Source: Eubacteriaceae bacterium Marseille-Q4139
Lineage (GTDB): Bacteria > Bacillota > Clostridia > Lachnospirales > Lachnospiraceae
NCBI GenBank assembly: GCA_018223415.1
Contig: JAGTTQ010000001.1
Location: 3,831,365 to 3,895,364 of the forward strand
Reading direction: 5' to 3'
Length of the DNA stretch: 64,000 bases
Shown piece after piece: positions 33,529-41,969 of the stretch (the stretch's first letter is position 1; each line of letters starts with the position of its first letter). The position numbers and the translations under genes were made by a program. Below the pieces are notes generated by a model, which did no database searches, was not told the origin of the DNA, and saw only the letters and a program-made list of their open reading frames with translations.

Positions 33529-33844
33529 CCACGTGCCTCCGGCGGATTTTAGCGCCCGGCTTTCCGCGGCTTGCGCGGAAACCGGCATGCGTAAGTATAA
33601 TAACCGCTTTGCGGTTATTATTCCATGGCCGTCCCACGGCCACGCGCCTCCGGCGGGTTTTAGCGCCCGGCTTTCCGCGGCTTGCGCGGAAACCGGTATG
33701 CGCAAGTATAATAACCGCTTTGCGGTTATTATTCCATGGCCGTCCCACGGCCACGTGCCTCCGGCGGATTTTAGCGCCCGGCTTTCCGCGGCTTGCGCGG
33801 AAACCGGCATGCGCTAGTATAATAACCGCTTTGCGGTTATTATA
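33529..33844. repeat. 111-bp tandem repeat (2.8 copies) built of three palindromes
   Basis: Units begin at 33529, 33640 and 33751; the third breaks off at about 33844. Copies differ at only a few positions. Each unit holds TTTCCGCG / CGCGGAAA, AATAACCGC / GCGGTTATT with a three-base loop, and TGGCCGT / ACGGCCA spanning the unit boundary. In the last copy the middle hairpin extends to 14 perfect pairs and includes the stop codon of the HTH-like gene. Confidence 0.92.
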
Positions 33845-34652
33845 CTATATCATCACTGAAAGGTAAATGAAAATAAGAGAGCATGGGATATTCGGTGATC
33901 AAACCGAGTTTTATAAAAATGGGATATAGATAGGAAGCGCCGAAGGTACCGAGCTTTTTGGGGCCTGACAGAGGGATGGGGAAACGGGGCGGCACGGACT
34001 CCTTCGCCTGATCTGCTGTTATGCCGTCTTCAGAATCTTCTGCACTAAGTTCCAATAATTTTTCATATGCTTTTATTACCGTTGCTTTTGTTACCGTTTT
34101 CTCTTTCCGGCTGATTACAAGCTCGTTTGTCGGCTCTCCGTGCCGGTTTTGTTTTACTTCGTATGTGAATTTCAGCCCTTTGCTTGTGACAAAGGTGCAG
34201 CCGGCAAATGCCGTTATGACTTCCCACAGGCTCTCTCCCTTCCAGTCCTTTTGAAACTGCTCCATCGCCTGTTCGCACCTTTTTTGCTGTTCTAGGGAAA
34301 TGGGCCGCTGGCACAGGTTCTCTTCTTCTGTCTCCTCGTCATCGGCGTTAATGACATATGGCAGGTAGGAATGGACGGAGGTGCGGGAAAGGTGCATGAT
34401 TCCCATGATTTCGGTGATAGTTTTCCCGGAATCGTACAAGGACTGGATCTGGGAGGCCAGTTCGGATTTATATACACCGGCAGTGATCAGGAGGCGGCGG
34501 ACTTTGAGCGGGGTTATGTCCAGGTGGCCCTGGGATTTCAGCTGATCGGAAATTGACTTCAGGGTGGGGTGAGGGGATGCAGAGCAGTATAGGGAGGCGG
34601 CGGTGTCTAATAGTGGTTGGGAGATGGTTTGTTTTGTGGTTTGGAATGCCAT
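33840..34652 (-). CDS. Putative helix-turn-helix DNA-binding protein, 270 residues
   Basis: I do not recognise a named family. Residues about 25-60 (SISDQLKSQGHLDITPLKVRR) and 65-105 (SLYDSGKTITEIMGIMHLSRTSVHSYLPY) look like two winged or simple helix-turn-helix units, the second close to those of recombinases. The C-terminal half is mixed and ends in a hydrophobic, aromatic segment. The start at 34652 follows AAGGAG. Codon use and the AT-rich upstream region differ from the core genes, so it may be acquired DNA. The stop codon lies in the third tandem repeat. Confidence 0.6.
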   Translation of the reverse strand: MAFQTTKQTISQPLLDTAASLYCSASPHPTLKSISDQLKSQGHLDITPLKVRRLLITAGVYKSELASQIQSLYDSGKTITEIMGIMHLSRTSVHSYLPYVINADDEETEEENLCQRPISLEQQKRCEQAMEQFQKDWKGESLWEVITAFAGCTFVTSKGLKFTYEVKQNRHGEPTNELVISRKEKTVTKATVIKAYEKLLELSAEDSEDGITADQAKESVPPRFPIPLSGPKKLGTFGASYLYPIFIKLGLITEYPMLSYFHLPFSDDIV

Positions 34653-34782
34653 GTGGGAGGTCTCCTTGTTTTTGGGGGCGTTGTGTGGTTGGTTTGCTGT
34701 GCTTTTTATTATATCTTGTTTGGGATATTTTGCAATAATTATGTTGGGATTTGTCGAATGTGAGGGGATTTTGGGTTTGCAA

Positions 34783-34826
34783 TAAAAAAATCCCTGAAAC
34801 ACAGAGAGATAGCTGGCTTCAGGGAT
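34783..34826 (-). terminator. Terminator downstream of the glycosyltransferase remnant
   Basis: ATCCCTGAA / TTCAGGGAT, nine perfect pairs, followed on the minus strand by TTTTTTTATT. Confidence 0.75.
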
Positions 34827-34832
34827 CTTTAA

Positions 34833-35212
34833 TTATGATTTGGCAGAGTTGGGTTTAGGCTGGTCTTCGTATTTTAGGCGGTAAGAAAGCAGAGGATTGC
34901 TTGCCGCATCCAGATCACCTTCCATCTTCATATGCAGGATAATGTTGCCTATGTAAAATTCTTTGCTGCCGTCTTACTGTTCATTCGAAGCATCTCCGAA
35001 ATATCCGGAAGCGTCCATACCGGCTTCAGCTTCACACCTTTATACTCTGACAAATGATTACCATCAAACTCCGAACCACTCACATGGTGTCCTTTGCGAT
35101 TAAAACATGTAACCTGATGTCCAAGTTTGACCATCCGTGTGGACAGTTTCTCCACCACGATCTCAATTCCGCCTTCCCGGGATGGAATGCGCTTATGGCC
35201 TCCTGTTGTCAA
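34833..35212 (-). pseudogene. Decayed glycosyltransferase fragment
   Basis: From 35212 the frame reads GHKRIPSREGGIEIVVEKLS, the N-terminal signature of family-1/4 glycosyltransferases, but the first few residues of the usual protein (the strand before GHKRIP) are missing and the frame starts only at TTG. After about 68 residues (VWTLPDI) homology to the family stops. The frame ends at 34949, and an open stretch in a different frame (YIGNIILHMKMEGDL onward) continues to a stop at 34833. Both ends of the gene are thus lost and a frameshift is present. I do not recognise the second part. It is a remnant at the edge of the acquired region. Confidence 0.65.
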
Positions 35213-35277
35213 GTAAGGAACAAAAAATTTTCGATATTTTTTTCAGATGAAGAGCGGCATCACCCTCAAAAATGGGC

Positions 35278-35310
35278 AAAAAAATAGGGCCTTTGATCGC
35301 TCAAAGGTCC
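35278..35310 (-). terminator. Terminator of the recombinase operon
   Basis: GGACCTTTGA / TCAAAGGCC on the minus strand is followed by CTATTTTTTT, 19 bases after the stop of the 118-residue gene. Confidence 0.8.
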
Positions 35311-35328
35311 TGTTGACACAGTCATCTC

Positions 35329-35685
35329 TTATTCTTCCGTGTAAATGACTGCCTGGGTCAAATCAAATTCAACCAGGTGATAGTCCTTATGGAGTTCCCC
35401 ATAAACACGATATGTTTTATCTCTCTCCCATGAACAGCATTCGGACAGCATTTTGGACAAGGGAAAACTTGAAATCGGGAAGGCCCAAGTTTCCGGTTCA
35501 TACCGGGGAACCACAAAACTCTCCGGCTTACGCCTGGCGCACGCTTGCACTGCCAGGTGCTTTTTTTCTGGGTTAAAGAGCAGCCGGATATATTTGGGCT
35601 CGTCTAAGGCCAGAATTGTCGAATGAAAAATATAAACCCTATTGCTTTGAAGTTGAAAAGATATTCCGGGCATACTGCTACTCAT
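35329..35685 (-). CDS. Small stand-alone copy of the recombinase C-terminal domain (118 residues)
   Basis: The product matches, at the motif level, parts of the C-terminal region of the recombinase at 36451-38376 and of the protein at 35678-36451. Shared points are SNRVYIFHST then KYIRLLFNPEKK (the others read FNTAC then YVELLFN or YIQILVN), LAVQAC, CSWERDKTYRVYGEL (others MGWN..YRY), and HLVEFDLTQAVI (others FFDLVQPEVI and IFDLLETEI). GGGAGG precedes the ATG at 35685, and the gene overlaps its upstream neighbour by eight bases. No enzyme motif is visible. It is the last gene of the operon. Confidence 0.7.
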   Translation of the reverse strand: MSSSMPGISFQLQSNRVYIFHSTILALDEPKYIRLLFNPEKKHLAVQACARRKPESFVVPRYEPETWAFPISSFPLSKMLSECCSWERDKTYRVYGELHKDYHLVEFDLTQAVIYTEE

Positions 35686-36451
35686 CTGCTCGCCTCCCGG
35701 AAGAGGGCGTACTATCCCCTTTATGATCGGAAAACACATTGAATTCCGCATATCCATCTTTTATATCAATTTGCAGTGTCCGGCTATGTTCCTCCACCGG
35801 TAGGCCAAAAGAATCACGCCAGTCAGCCGGATAATATGCCTTTCTTTCACGCATAGAGACCGGGGGATGATCACCATGAGAAGTCAGATCAATGCCTTCC
35901 ATAATCATTTTTTGTGCATTTTCCGTTCCTTTAGAGGCCCCCGCCTGTACACCTGCTTTTTGTGTTTCTGTTTTTCGCACATCCAAAAAAATCTCGGTCT
36001 CCAAAAGGTCAAAAATGTAGAGCATTTCATCTTCATATACAATTTTGTGCCCCAGAATTTTATACCGGCAAGCAGTATTCCATCCCATCAGCTCATACAT
36101 TTTTGCGGAGAATATCTTGCTGGTCACCTTACGGCTTTTTCGCTTATCCGTTTTTGCGATGCACCAGCGGAGTGCATCTTTATCATTCTCATCGCATTTA
36201 CGAACAACCATCTTTTTGGTGTCTGGATTTACAAGTATTTGGATATATACGGCATCCTCCATCCCTGCAATACAAGCCGTATTGAATGTAATGCTATCCC
36301 GCCGGATCACGACGGATGGTTCCCTTAAATGAGCAAACAACTCCCTGCGAACGACCTGATAACCGTCATATGTAAAGTTTTCCTGCAATTCTAATGCTTT
36401 CTGATCAACGGCTGTTTCTTCTCCATTCTGCCGAAAGTCATTTGGTTCCAT
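35678..36451 (-). CDS. Stand-alone paralogue of the recombinase C-terminal region (257 residues)
   Basis: The start codon overlaps the recombinase stop (TAATG), so translation is coupled. Residues 30-160 parallel the recombinase C-terminus: GYQVVRRELFA (recombinase GYQIARAQFFS), ITFNTAC (LTFNTAC), MYELMGWN (LYNFMGWN) and YIFDLLETEI (LFFDLVQPEV). A second block, YYPADWRDSFGLPVEEHSR, parallels YPCAWADSFGDDAERDN. It has no resolvase domain. It probably works with the recombinase on the same DNA or protein complex. Function unknown. Confidence 0.75.
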   Translation of the reverse strand: MEPNDFRQNGEETAVDQKALELQENFTYDGYQVVRRELFAHLREPSVVIRRDSITFNTACIAGMEDAVYIQILVNPDTKKMVVRKCDENDKDALRWCIAKTDKRKSRKVTSKIFSAKMYELMGWNTACRYKILGHKIVYEDEMLYIFDLLETEIFLDVRKTETQKAGVQAGASKGTENAQKMIMEGIDLTSHGDHPPVSMRERKAYYPADWRDSFGLPVEEHSRTLQIDIKDGYAEFNVFSDHKGDSTPSSGRRADE

Positions 36452-38376
36452 TATCCAGTACACCTCATTTTCTCAATCATATATTTTGCTTCATCCATCA
36501 AATCCTCAAGTACATGGTTATTTAGTATTTGAAGTCCATCAACTGTCCGTGCCGGGCGCAGAATATCCCAGGCCCCATAATATGGTATCCTTTGCAGCAC
36601 AAGGAAGTTGTCTCTTTCTGCATCGTCCCCAAAAGAGTCCGCCCATGCGCAAGGATACATAATCCTTGTCACACGTTTATCCTTGTTCCCTGCACTTTTT
36701 TCGATTTCTGCGCTTTCATCTGGCAAATCGGTTCTATCTTCCAAACACTTTTGATCTTCAAAATCTGAAGAAGCAGCGGTGATTTCCTGTTTCGACACAG
36801 TTGCAATTACCTCTGGCTGTACCAGATCAAAAAATAGAATCTGTTCATCATCCTGTTTGTGATATTCGCCGCGGAAACGATAGCGGTATTGGTCATTCCA
36901 GCCCATAAAGTTGTAAAGCGGCGTTGCAAATCCAGCGCAGCTTTTGGGCAGAACGGTCCATCTTCCCTCTTTCACAGTCCCCCAGCGTATCGCATTGACA
37001 GATTCTGCTGAACAAGGCCGTATGGCAATGCACTTTTCGATGGAGTTAAAAAGCAGTTCGACATACGCTACGTTTTCAAACTTTTTCAAGCAAGCCGTAT
37101 TGAAAGTAAGCCGATTTGCAGAAATCGTCATTGCGGGATCTTGCCTGGTAGAAAAGAACTGCGCCCTCGCAATCTGATACCCTGACAGATCGAAATGGGT
37201 TTTGTACCCGGAATGTTCCGTCTTTGCCGAAGGAACCTGTCCGAGATCGCTATAAGCACTTTCCGATGCCTTTTTATAATCCTCCCCTGTAAATCCAGTC
37301 CAGGTGCGGTTTACCGAGACATAACCCCGTAGTGCGCCACCATCCACCACTCTTAATTCAGGCAGCGGATACCCGCATTTCCTATATTTATGGACTGCCA
37401 GCAGTTTTTGCGCCGCCTCAAAGATTTCATGGCTGACAATTCCTTCGTGATGATTGCTTTGCTTATACTGATTTCGATCATGCCGGTTCTTCTTTACTTT
37501 ATGATCCAGGTAATTGGGGGTATAAGTTTTGCGGCTCAGCACATCACCGCAATGGCGTTCATTTTTAAGGACCGCCGCTACGCTGCCGCTTGTCCACTTA
37601 GTCCTGCCCAACTTTGTCTTGCGCCCCAGTTCCTCAAGAATTTCCGCAATCTCCGCGCTGGGGAATCCATTAAGGAACAGGTAGTAACAAAGTTTTACCG
37701 TTTCGGCTTCTTCTTCGTTGATGACTAGATTTCCATCCTCGTCCTTATCATAGCCCAGCAATTCCGGCACAAGGAATATTCCTCGTGAAAACCGCTGCTC
37801 TATGGAGATGTTCATAATCTCACTCTTTGTATGGGATTCTTCCTGTGCAGCCGCTGCAAGAACCGCCATCATCATCTCGCTGGTTCCATCCAGGGAATAG
37901 ATATGTTCAGTTTCAAAATAGACGCCGACTGGGGATGGTAAATTTGCCAGCTCACGCTGCTTGGCAATGCAGTCGACAATATTTCTCGCAAAACGAGAGA
38001 CGCTTTTTGTCACGATCAAATCAATCTTCCCGGCACGGCAATCCTCCATCATCCGGTTAAAATCATCTCGATGCTGAAGGGATGTACCGGAGATTCCCTC
38101 ATCTGCATAGATTCCAACCAGTTCCCAGCCGATATGCTCTTTAATCATATCCTCGTAATGGTTTCTCTGTAATTCATAGGAAGAAGTTTGTTTTGCATCA
38201 TCCGTTGAAACACGGCAATACGCGGCGACCCTCTTTGTTGTTGTATCTTCAAAGAGCTTTTCTTTTTGTTTGGCGGGGATAAATTCAAGCTCATCACGAT
38301 TGATGCCTTTATACCGCGCCCGGATTTTTCTCTTTTGTTCTTCTTTATTGGTGGAACGCCGCTCCTGCTCATTCAT
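36451..38376 (-). CDS. Large serine recombinase with a non-standard C-terminal domain
   Basis: A 641-residue protein. The resolvase domain (about 50-195) has the nucleophile in AAYCRVSTDDA and the arginines in KSVSRFARN. A recombinase domain follows (about 205-340). Large serine recombinases normally continue with a zinc ribbon and coiled coil; here neither is seen. Instead about 250 residues form a domain shared with the next two gene products (GYQIARAQFFS, RLTFNTACLKKF, NFMGWNDQYRYRF, LFFDLVQPEV, ADSFGDD). The start at 38376 follows GGAGGAATAACGGT. It lies four bases after the ATPase gene. Confidence 0.88.
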   Translation of the reverse strand: MNEQERRSTNKEEQKRKIRARYKGINRDELEFIPAKQKEKLFEDTTTKRVAAYCRVSTDDAKQTSSYELQRNHYEDMIKEHIGWELVGIYADEGISGTSLQHRDDFNRMMEDCRAGKIDLIVTKSVSRFARNIVDCIAKQRELANLPSPVGVYFETEHIYSLDGTSEMMMAVLAAAAQEESHTKSEIMNISIEQRFSRGIFLVPELLGYDKDEDGNLVINEEEAETVKLCYYLFLNGFPSAEIAEILEELGRKTKLGRTKWTSGSVAAVLKNERHCGDVLSRKTYTPNYLDHKVKKNRHDRNQYKQSNHHEGIVSHEIFEAAQKLLAVHKYRKCGYPLPELRVVDGGALRGYVSVNRTWTGFTGEDYKKASESAYSDLGQVPSAKTEHSGYKTHFDLSGYQIARAQFFSTRQDPAMTISANRLTFNTACLKKFENVAYVELLFNSIEKCIAIRPCSAESVNAIRWGTVKEGRWTVLPKSCAGFATPLYNFMGWNDQYRYRFRGEYHKQDDEQILFFDLVQPEVIATVSKQEITAASSDFEDQKCLEDRTDLPDESAEIEKSAGNKDKRVTRIMYPCAWADSFGDDAERDNFLVLQRIPYYGAWDILRPARTVDGLQILNNHVLEDLMDEAKYMIEKMRCTG

Positions 38377-38380
38377 ACCG

Positions 38381-39373
38381 TTATTCCTCCAAATCCAGAT
38401 GCCAATACCATGCATTCCCTTTTCTGTACGACTGAATTCCCATCTCTTTTTTTGCCGCCTGGACTGTGCGATGCGAAATTCCCAGCATATCGAGCTTTTC
38501 AAAAATCACTGTACTCTGTATATCGTTGTTTATCAAAAGGGCTCTCAAATATTCTGCTGCCGTTTCCTTTTTCGCAACACTGCTTGTGTTTTGCTGTAAC
38601 AGCTCATCAATATTGACTTCACATTCACCGATCCATCGAAAACCGCTGTTTTCTCCCAGTTCAAAACAGATTGGACGGCCTTCTGGGGCAAGACTGCTCT
38701 TGATAGGATACATATACCTCTTTGAGGGTTCTTCCTTGTCCCGTGAGATCATCAAAACACTGCGGGCTATGGCGGCAATATCAATGCTTCCAAGCCCACG
38801 GTATAGATTTTTTCCGCCGGTCATTTTGTTTAAATGCCCTACCATTACAACCGCGCAGTTGTATTTCTGTGCTGTACTCGATAGATTTCTCAACATATGC
38901 CGGATTTTGACAGCATTATTCCAATCCGCGTCCGGCCCCATAAACGCCTGTATCGGATCAATAATCATCAGCTTTGCACCAGTCTGTGCAATCGCGTCCT
39001 CAATTCTTTCGTCATCCAATGTCAGAGGTATTTCCTCTTCAACAATGTAAACAACCCGGCTGCAATCCGCCCCTGCTTCCATAAGCCTTGGTTTCACAGT
39101 ATCTGACAGGCCGTCTTCCGAGCATTGATAGATTACAGTAACCGGTTCATCCGGTTTGCAGCATCCCGGGAGGGCTTCTCCCTTCGTCAATGCTGCTGCA
39201 ACTCGGATGATAAAGGTCGATTTACCTTCTCCTGGGTCACCCTGGAGAAGTGTGAGCTTACCATATGAGATGTAAGGATACCACAGCCAGCGAACAGACG
39301 TAGCCTCAACATTGGAATAAGTGTTTACATTCGCCTTTCGCTTCCGATCATCTTTCAAAAACAGTCGCCCCAT
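38381..39373 (-). CDS. RecA-like (RepA/DnaB-type) ATPase
   Basis: A 330-residue ATPase. Walker A is GDPGEGKSTF (about 45-54), Walker B is LMIIDPIQAF (about 134-143), followed by VVMVGHLNKMTGG, the pattern of hexameric RepA-type helicases and AAA_25 proteins. The C-terminal 70 residues look like a winged helix that would bind DNA (IFEKLDMLGISHRTVQAAKKEMG). It is the first gene of the operon. It may load or remodel DNA for integration or replication of the element. No good ribosome site precedes the ATG. Confidence 0.85.
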   Translation of the reverse strand: MGRLFLKDDRKRKANVNTYSNVEATSVRWLWYPYISYGKLTLLQGDPGEGKSTFIIRVAAALTKGEALPGCCKPDEPVTVIYQCSEDGLSDTVKPRLMEAGADCSRVVYIVEEEIPLTLDDERIEDAIAQTGAKLMIIDPIQAFMGPDADWNNAVKIRHMLRNLSSTAQKYNCAVVMVGHLNKMTGGKNLYRGLGSIDIAAIARSVLMISRDKEEPSKRYMYPIKSSLAPEGRPICFELGENSGFRWIGECEVNIDELLQQNTSSVAKKETAAEYLRALLINNDIQSTVIFEKLDMLGISHRTVQAAKKEMGIQSYRKGNAWYWHLDLEE

Positions 39374-39419
39374 TTTCTACTGTATGTATATTTTTATATG
39401 TTTCTTCTACTATTACTTA

Positions 39420-39448
39420 ATTATATAATATGCCGTTTCCGTTTACAA
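39420..39448 (-). promoter_or_regulatory. Promoter of the ATPase-recombinase operon
   Basis: TTGTAA, 17 bases, perfect TATAAT on the minus strand, in the AT-rich region shared with the divergent XRE gene, so that regulator may act here. Confidence 0.7.
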
Positions 39449-39511
39449 TATCAAATATAGGCTAATTTCATGATTTTTAACAAAAATTGCAGATCAGAGG
39501 AGGTGAGGATT

Positions 39512-39865
39512 GTGGATATACAGATCGACTATGGCGCGATTGGGAAACGGATTCGTTCGGCACGCATGAAAATGAGTATGACCCAGGAGACCTTGTCAAA
39601 CCTGATTGATGTGTCGCCAACGTATATCAGCACAATTGAAAACGGCCACACCAAACTCAGCCTTCCAACGCTTATCAGCATTGCCACTGCTCTTGAAACA
39701 ACGGTTGACCATCTTCTCTATGACAACATCCCCGTCCTTGTTTCCCAGTATGATGCCGATATGAAGGAAATTATGGATGGGTGTTCTCCCGAAGAAAAAG
39801 AATTTTTGATGCGATTAATGAAATCCGCCAGAGAAGCTCTGCGTGACTGCAAGCCGCTTTACTGA
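39512..39865 (+). CDS. XRE-family transcriptional regulator
   Basis: A 117-residue protein. Residues 10-65 form a classical Cro/CI helix-turn-helix (IGKRIRSARMKMSMTQETLS, then VSPTYISTIENGHTKLSL). A short helical C-terminus may make dimers. I start it at GTG 39512, eight bases after AGGAGG; the upstream ATG at 39470 lacks a site. It is divergent from the ATPase-recombinase operon and is probably its repressor. Confidence 0.85.
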   Translation: MDIQIDYGAIGKRIRSARMKMSMTQETLSNLIDVSPTYISTIENGHTKLSLPTLISIATALETTVDHLLYDNIPVLVSQYDADMKEIMDGCSPEEKEFLMRLMKSAREALRDCKPLY

Positions 39866-39944
39866 GGCAACAACGCAGATTGGCGTTACAGATTGTCCCC
39901 TCTTTGCGCGCTTGCGTCCTTGCGCTCTTACCAGGAAAACAGAA

Positions 39945-39989
39945 AGACCATAAAGGCATCTTGGAAACTGCCCCTATGGTCTATTTTTT
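39945..39989 (+). terminator. Terminator of the XRE gene
   Basis: AGACCATA / TATGGTCT with further pairing inside, followed by ATTTTTTC. Confidence 0.75.
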
Positions 39990-40038
39990 CTGCCTATGTT
40001 TTGTTATCTCTACAAAGGAACGTCTGGACGCATAAACA

Positions 40039-40353
40039 CTATCTATGTAGCGCCAGTTTGATCATACATCCCAACGGATAAACAAGTGCTCTTAACAAAA
40101 CCCACACTGCAATGAAACACCCAAACACCGCACCCAAGATCGCATTTAACACAAGGAGCGATGTTTTCCCGGCGACACTGCCGCCTATAGGAATAATAAA
40201 AATCATGTACGGGATACCATAAGGCAGGCCAAAGATCAATAACACTCGAAACCAGTTGATTTGGTCGTCCACTATATAGATGTTCTTTCCCAAATAAGCG
40301 ATCAATAAAAACAGGGCCATCGGTAAAATGCTTTTTGTCAGTAACTGTTTCAT
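40039..40353 (-). CDS. Small membrane protein linked to the recombinase operon
   Basis: A 104-residue protein with three or four hydrophobic segments and a basic C-terminus (GCMIKLALHR). Its ATG overlaps the stop of the recombinase upstream (ATGA), so it is translated together with it. I recognise no catalytic motif. Similar short membrane proteins occur at this place in related elements, but I cannot name a function. It is the last gene before the presumed left end of the element. Confidence 0.7.
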   Translation of the reverse strand: MKQLLTKSILPMALFLLIAYLGKNIYIVDDQINWFRVLLIFGLPYGIPYMIFIIPIGGSVAGKTSLLVLNAILGAVFGCFIAVWVLLRALVYPLGCMIKLALHR

Positions 40354-41969
40354 AAGGCCGCCTTCCTTCTTTCTTCCTCATATTGATCCAATGCAGCCAG
40401 GATTACATCCTCACACTGGAACACAACTTCTATCTTATTGCGGTCATAGACATAAACCTTTTCGACAAAGGCGTCCACCATTTCCCTGGTTAGCCTGCCG
40501 CCACTCCATAGTGCTTTCCCCTGATCAGCCAATTCCTGTAAGCCAGCCGAATTACTCTCTTCTTCCTCTTGCAAGCCATCTGCCAAATCCAGGTTTTCTT
40601 GCAGTTCGGCAGCTTTTCTGGATAACTCCTGCTTCTTTTTCATATACACTTCCCTGCTGATCACGCCATCCGCATACGCTTCATATTGGCGCACCTGTTC
40701 CGCTTTTACCTGTTCCATCTCACGGGTTGCTTTATCTACATCAGGCATTTCAACCGTCATAGTGTGGACAACTTGACCCTTGAGGAAGTCAACCATCTTG
40801 AGCATCTGCCGGATGGCATATCCGACCCGTGCGTTTATCATGGCTTCAGAATAATTATCCCCACAGCACTTGGAATATTTGCCTGCCTGGCGCTTATGAG
40901 TGCAAAATAAAACCGCACCGCCAACTCTTTCTGCATATTCCAGACGTCTTTTGCAGTTTCCGCACACCACTTTTTCCTTCAATGGATATTCTTTTGGAAC
41001 AATGTAGCCTTGTTCTCCCATTTTACGAATTGCCATCTGTGCCTGCTCAAATTCCTCATGGGTTACAATCGCTTCGTGCGCATTTTCCACAATCACTTGT
41101 TCCGATTTGGGTACACTCCTGTATGTCTTGCTGCCAAGCGCAAGCACTTTCTTTTTTCCCATTACCAAAGCACCTGTATACTCATAGCTTCTGAGAATAC
41201 GCCAAACCTTGGCTGCTGTCCATAACTGTTCGGAATCCGGCGCAATAAATTTAGGGCTCCATGAGCAATCCTCTGTTTGGTGGCTCTCATAGACGCCAGC
41301 TGTTGGGATTTTTTCTTCATTCAGCCGCAGACTGATCTGTGCTGTATTCATGCCCTCCAATGCAAGGTCAAAAATTCGGCGGACATACTTGGAAGCCACA
41401 GGATCGATTACCCATTCTCCCTTTTTCTTCGTATTCCACTGATAGCCAAAGGGTACCCTGGTGGCAGTTGCATAGCCCTGTCTCCATCTCACCTCAAACG
41501 CCGAGCGGATTTTCTTGGAAACATCCCGGCTGTAAAGGCTGTTAATCAAGTTAGTGATTGCCATATCCAGCCCCATTGCACCATCGCCGTAAGCATTGCT
41601 GTCAAAATTGTTATTGACCGCAATAAACCGGACGCCCAGTACAGGGAAGATCTGTTCGATATAATCGCCTACACCGATATAATCCCGCCCAAGTCTGGAT
41701 AAATCTTTCACCAGAATCACTTGAATATTGCCGTGTCTGGCATCCTCGATCATCTGCTTGAATCCGGGCCGCTCAAAATTTGTCCCCGTATAACCATCAT
41801 CCATGTACTCCCGCAGTTCGCCGGAAAGTTCCGGGTGATCTGCGACATAGCTTTTGAGTAACAGACGTTGGTTTTCGATACTATTGCTCTCGTCCTTATT
41901 GTCCTTTCCCAAATCACCGTCGGCCATAGATAAACGCAGATAAAGGGCTATCCCTTCCTTATTTCTCAT
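40350..41969 (-). CDS. Large serine recombinase 4 (last of four)
   Basis: A 539-residue recombinase. The resolvase domain has LYLRLSMADGD (nucleophile serine, about residue 14) and VKDLSRLGRDYI (catalytic arginines). A recombinase domain follows, then a zinc ribbon (CGNCKRRLEYA ... CTHKRQAGKYSKCCGD, about 340-380) and a coiled coil. The start at 41969 is preceded by GGAGG at nine bases; the ATG at 41978 is too close to that site. It overlaps the upstream recombinase gene by 11 bases. It is a full, apparently active enzyme. Confidence 0.92.
   Translation of the reverse strand: MRNKEGIALYLRLSMADGDLGKDNKDESNSIENQRLLLKSYVADHPELSGELREYMDDGYTGTNFERPGFKQMIEDARHGNIQVILVKDLSRLGRDYIGVGDYIEQIFPVLGVRFIAVNNNFDSNAYGDGAMGLDMAITNLINSLYSRDVSKKIRSAFEVRWRQGYATATRVPFGYQWNTKKKGEWVIDPVASKYVRRIFDLALEGMNTAQISLRLNEEKIPTAGVYESHQTEDCSWSPKFIAPDSEQLWTAAKVWRILRSYEYTGALVMGKKKVLALGSKTYRSVPKSEQVIVENAHEAIVTHEEFEQAQMAIRKMGEQGYIVPKEYPLKEKVVCGNCKRRLEYAERVGGAVLFCTHKRQAGKYSKCCGDNYSEAMINARVGYAIRQMLKMVDFLKGQVVHTMTVEMPDVDKATREMEQVKAEQVRQYEAYADGVISREVYMKKKQELSRKAAELQENLDLADGLQEEEESNSAGLQELADQGKALWSGGRLTREMVDAFVEKVYVYDRNKIEVVFQCEDVILAALDQYEEERRKAAL

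Larger units (their letters stand above)
35288..39989. mobile_element. Probable integrative unit with an ATPase-recombinase operon
   Basis: The unit is bounded by terminators on both sides. It holds an XRE regulator on one strand and, divergently, a RecA-like ATPase, a large serine recombinase and two proteins related to its C-terminus. It sits between a decayed glycosyltransferase gene and the conjugative element. No att core or target duplication could be identified, so the limits are those of the gene set and not of the DNA unit. Confidence 0.45.

Noticed and set aside
33529..33844. Repeated units that could be taken as a CRISPR array or as a repeat protein (109-113 codons open on both strands)
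   Set aside because: There are no unique spacers between the units, and the units are themselves palindromic. The frames are open on both strands only because the period is a multiple of three; no ribosome site is present.
39990..40038. Attachment site or tRNA gene at the left end of the conjugative element
   Set aside because: I found no tRNA and no direct repeat that could be paired with a second end, which lies outside the window.
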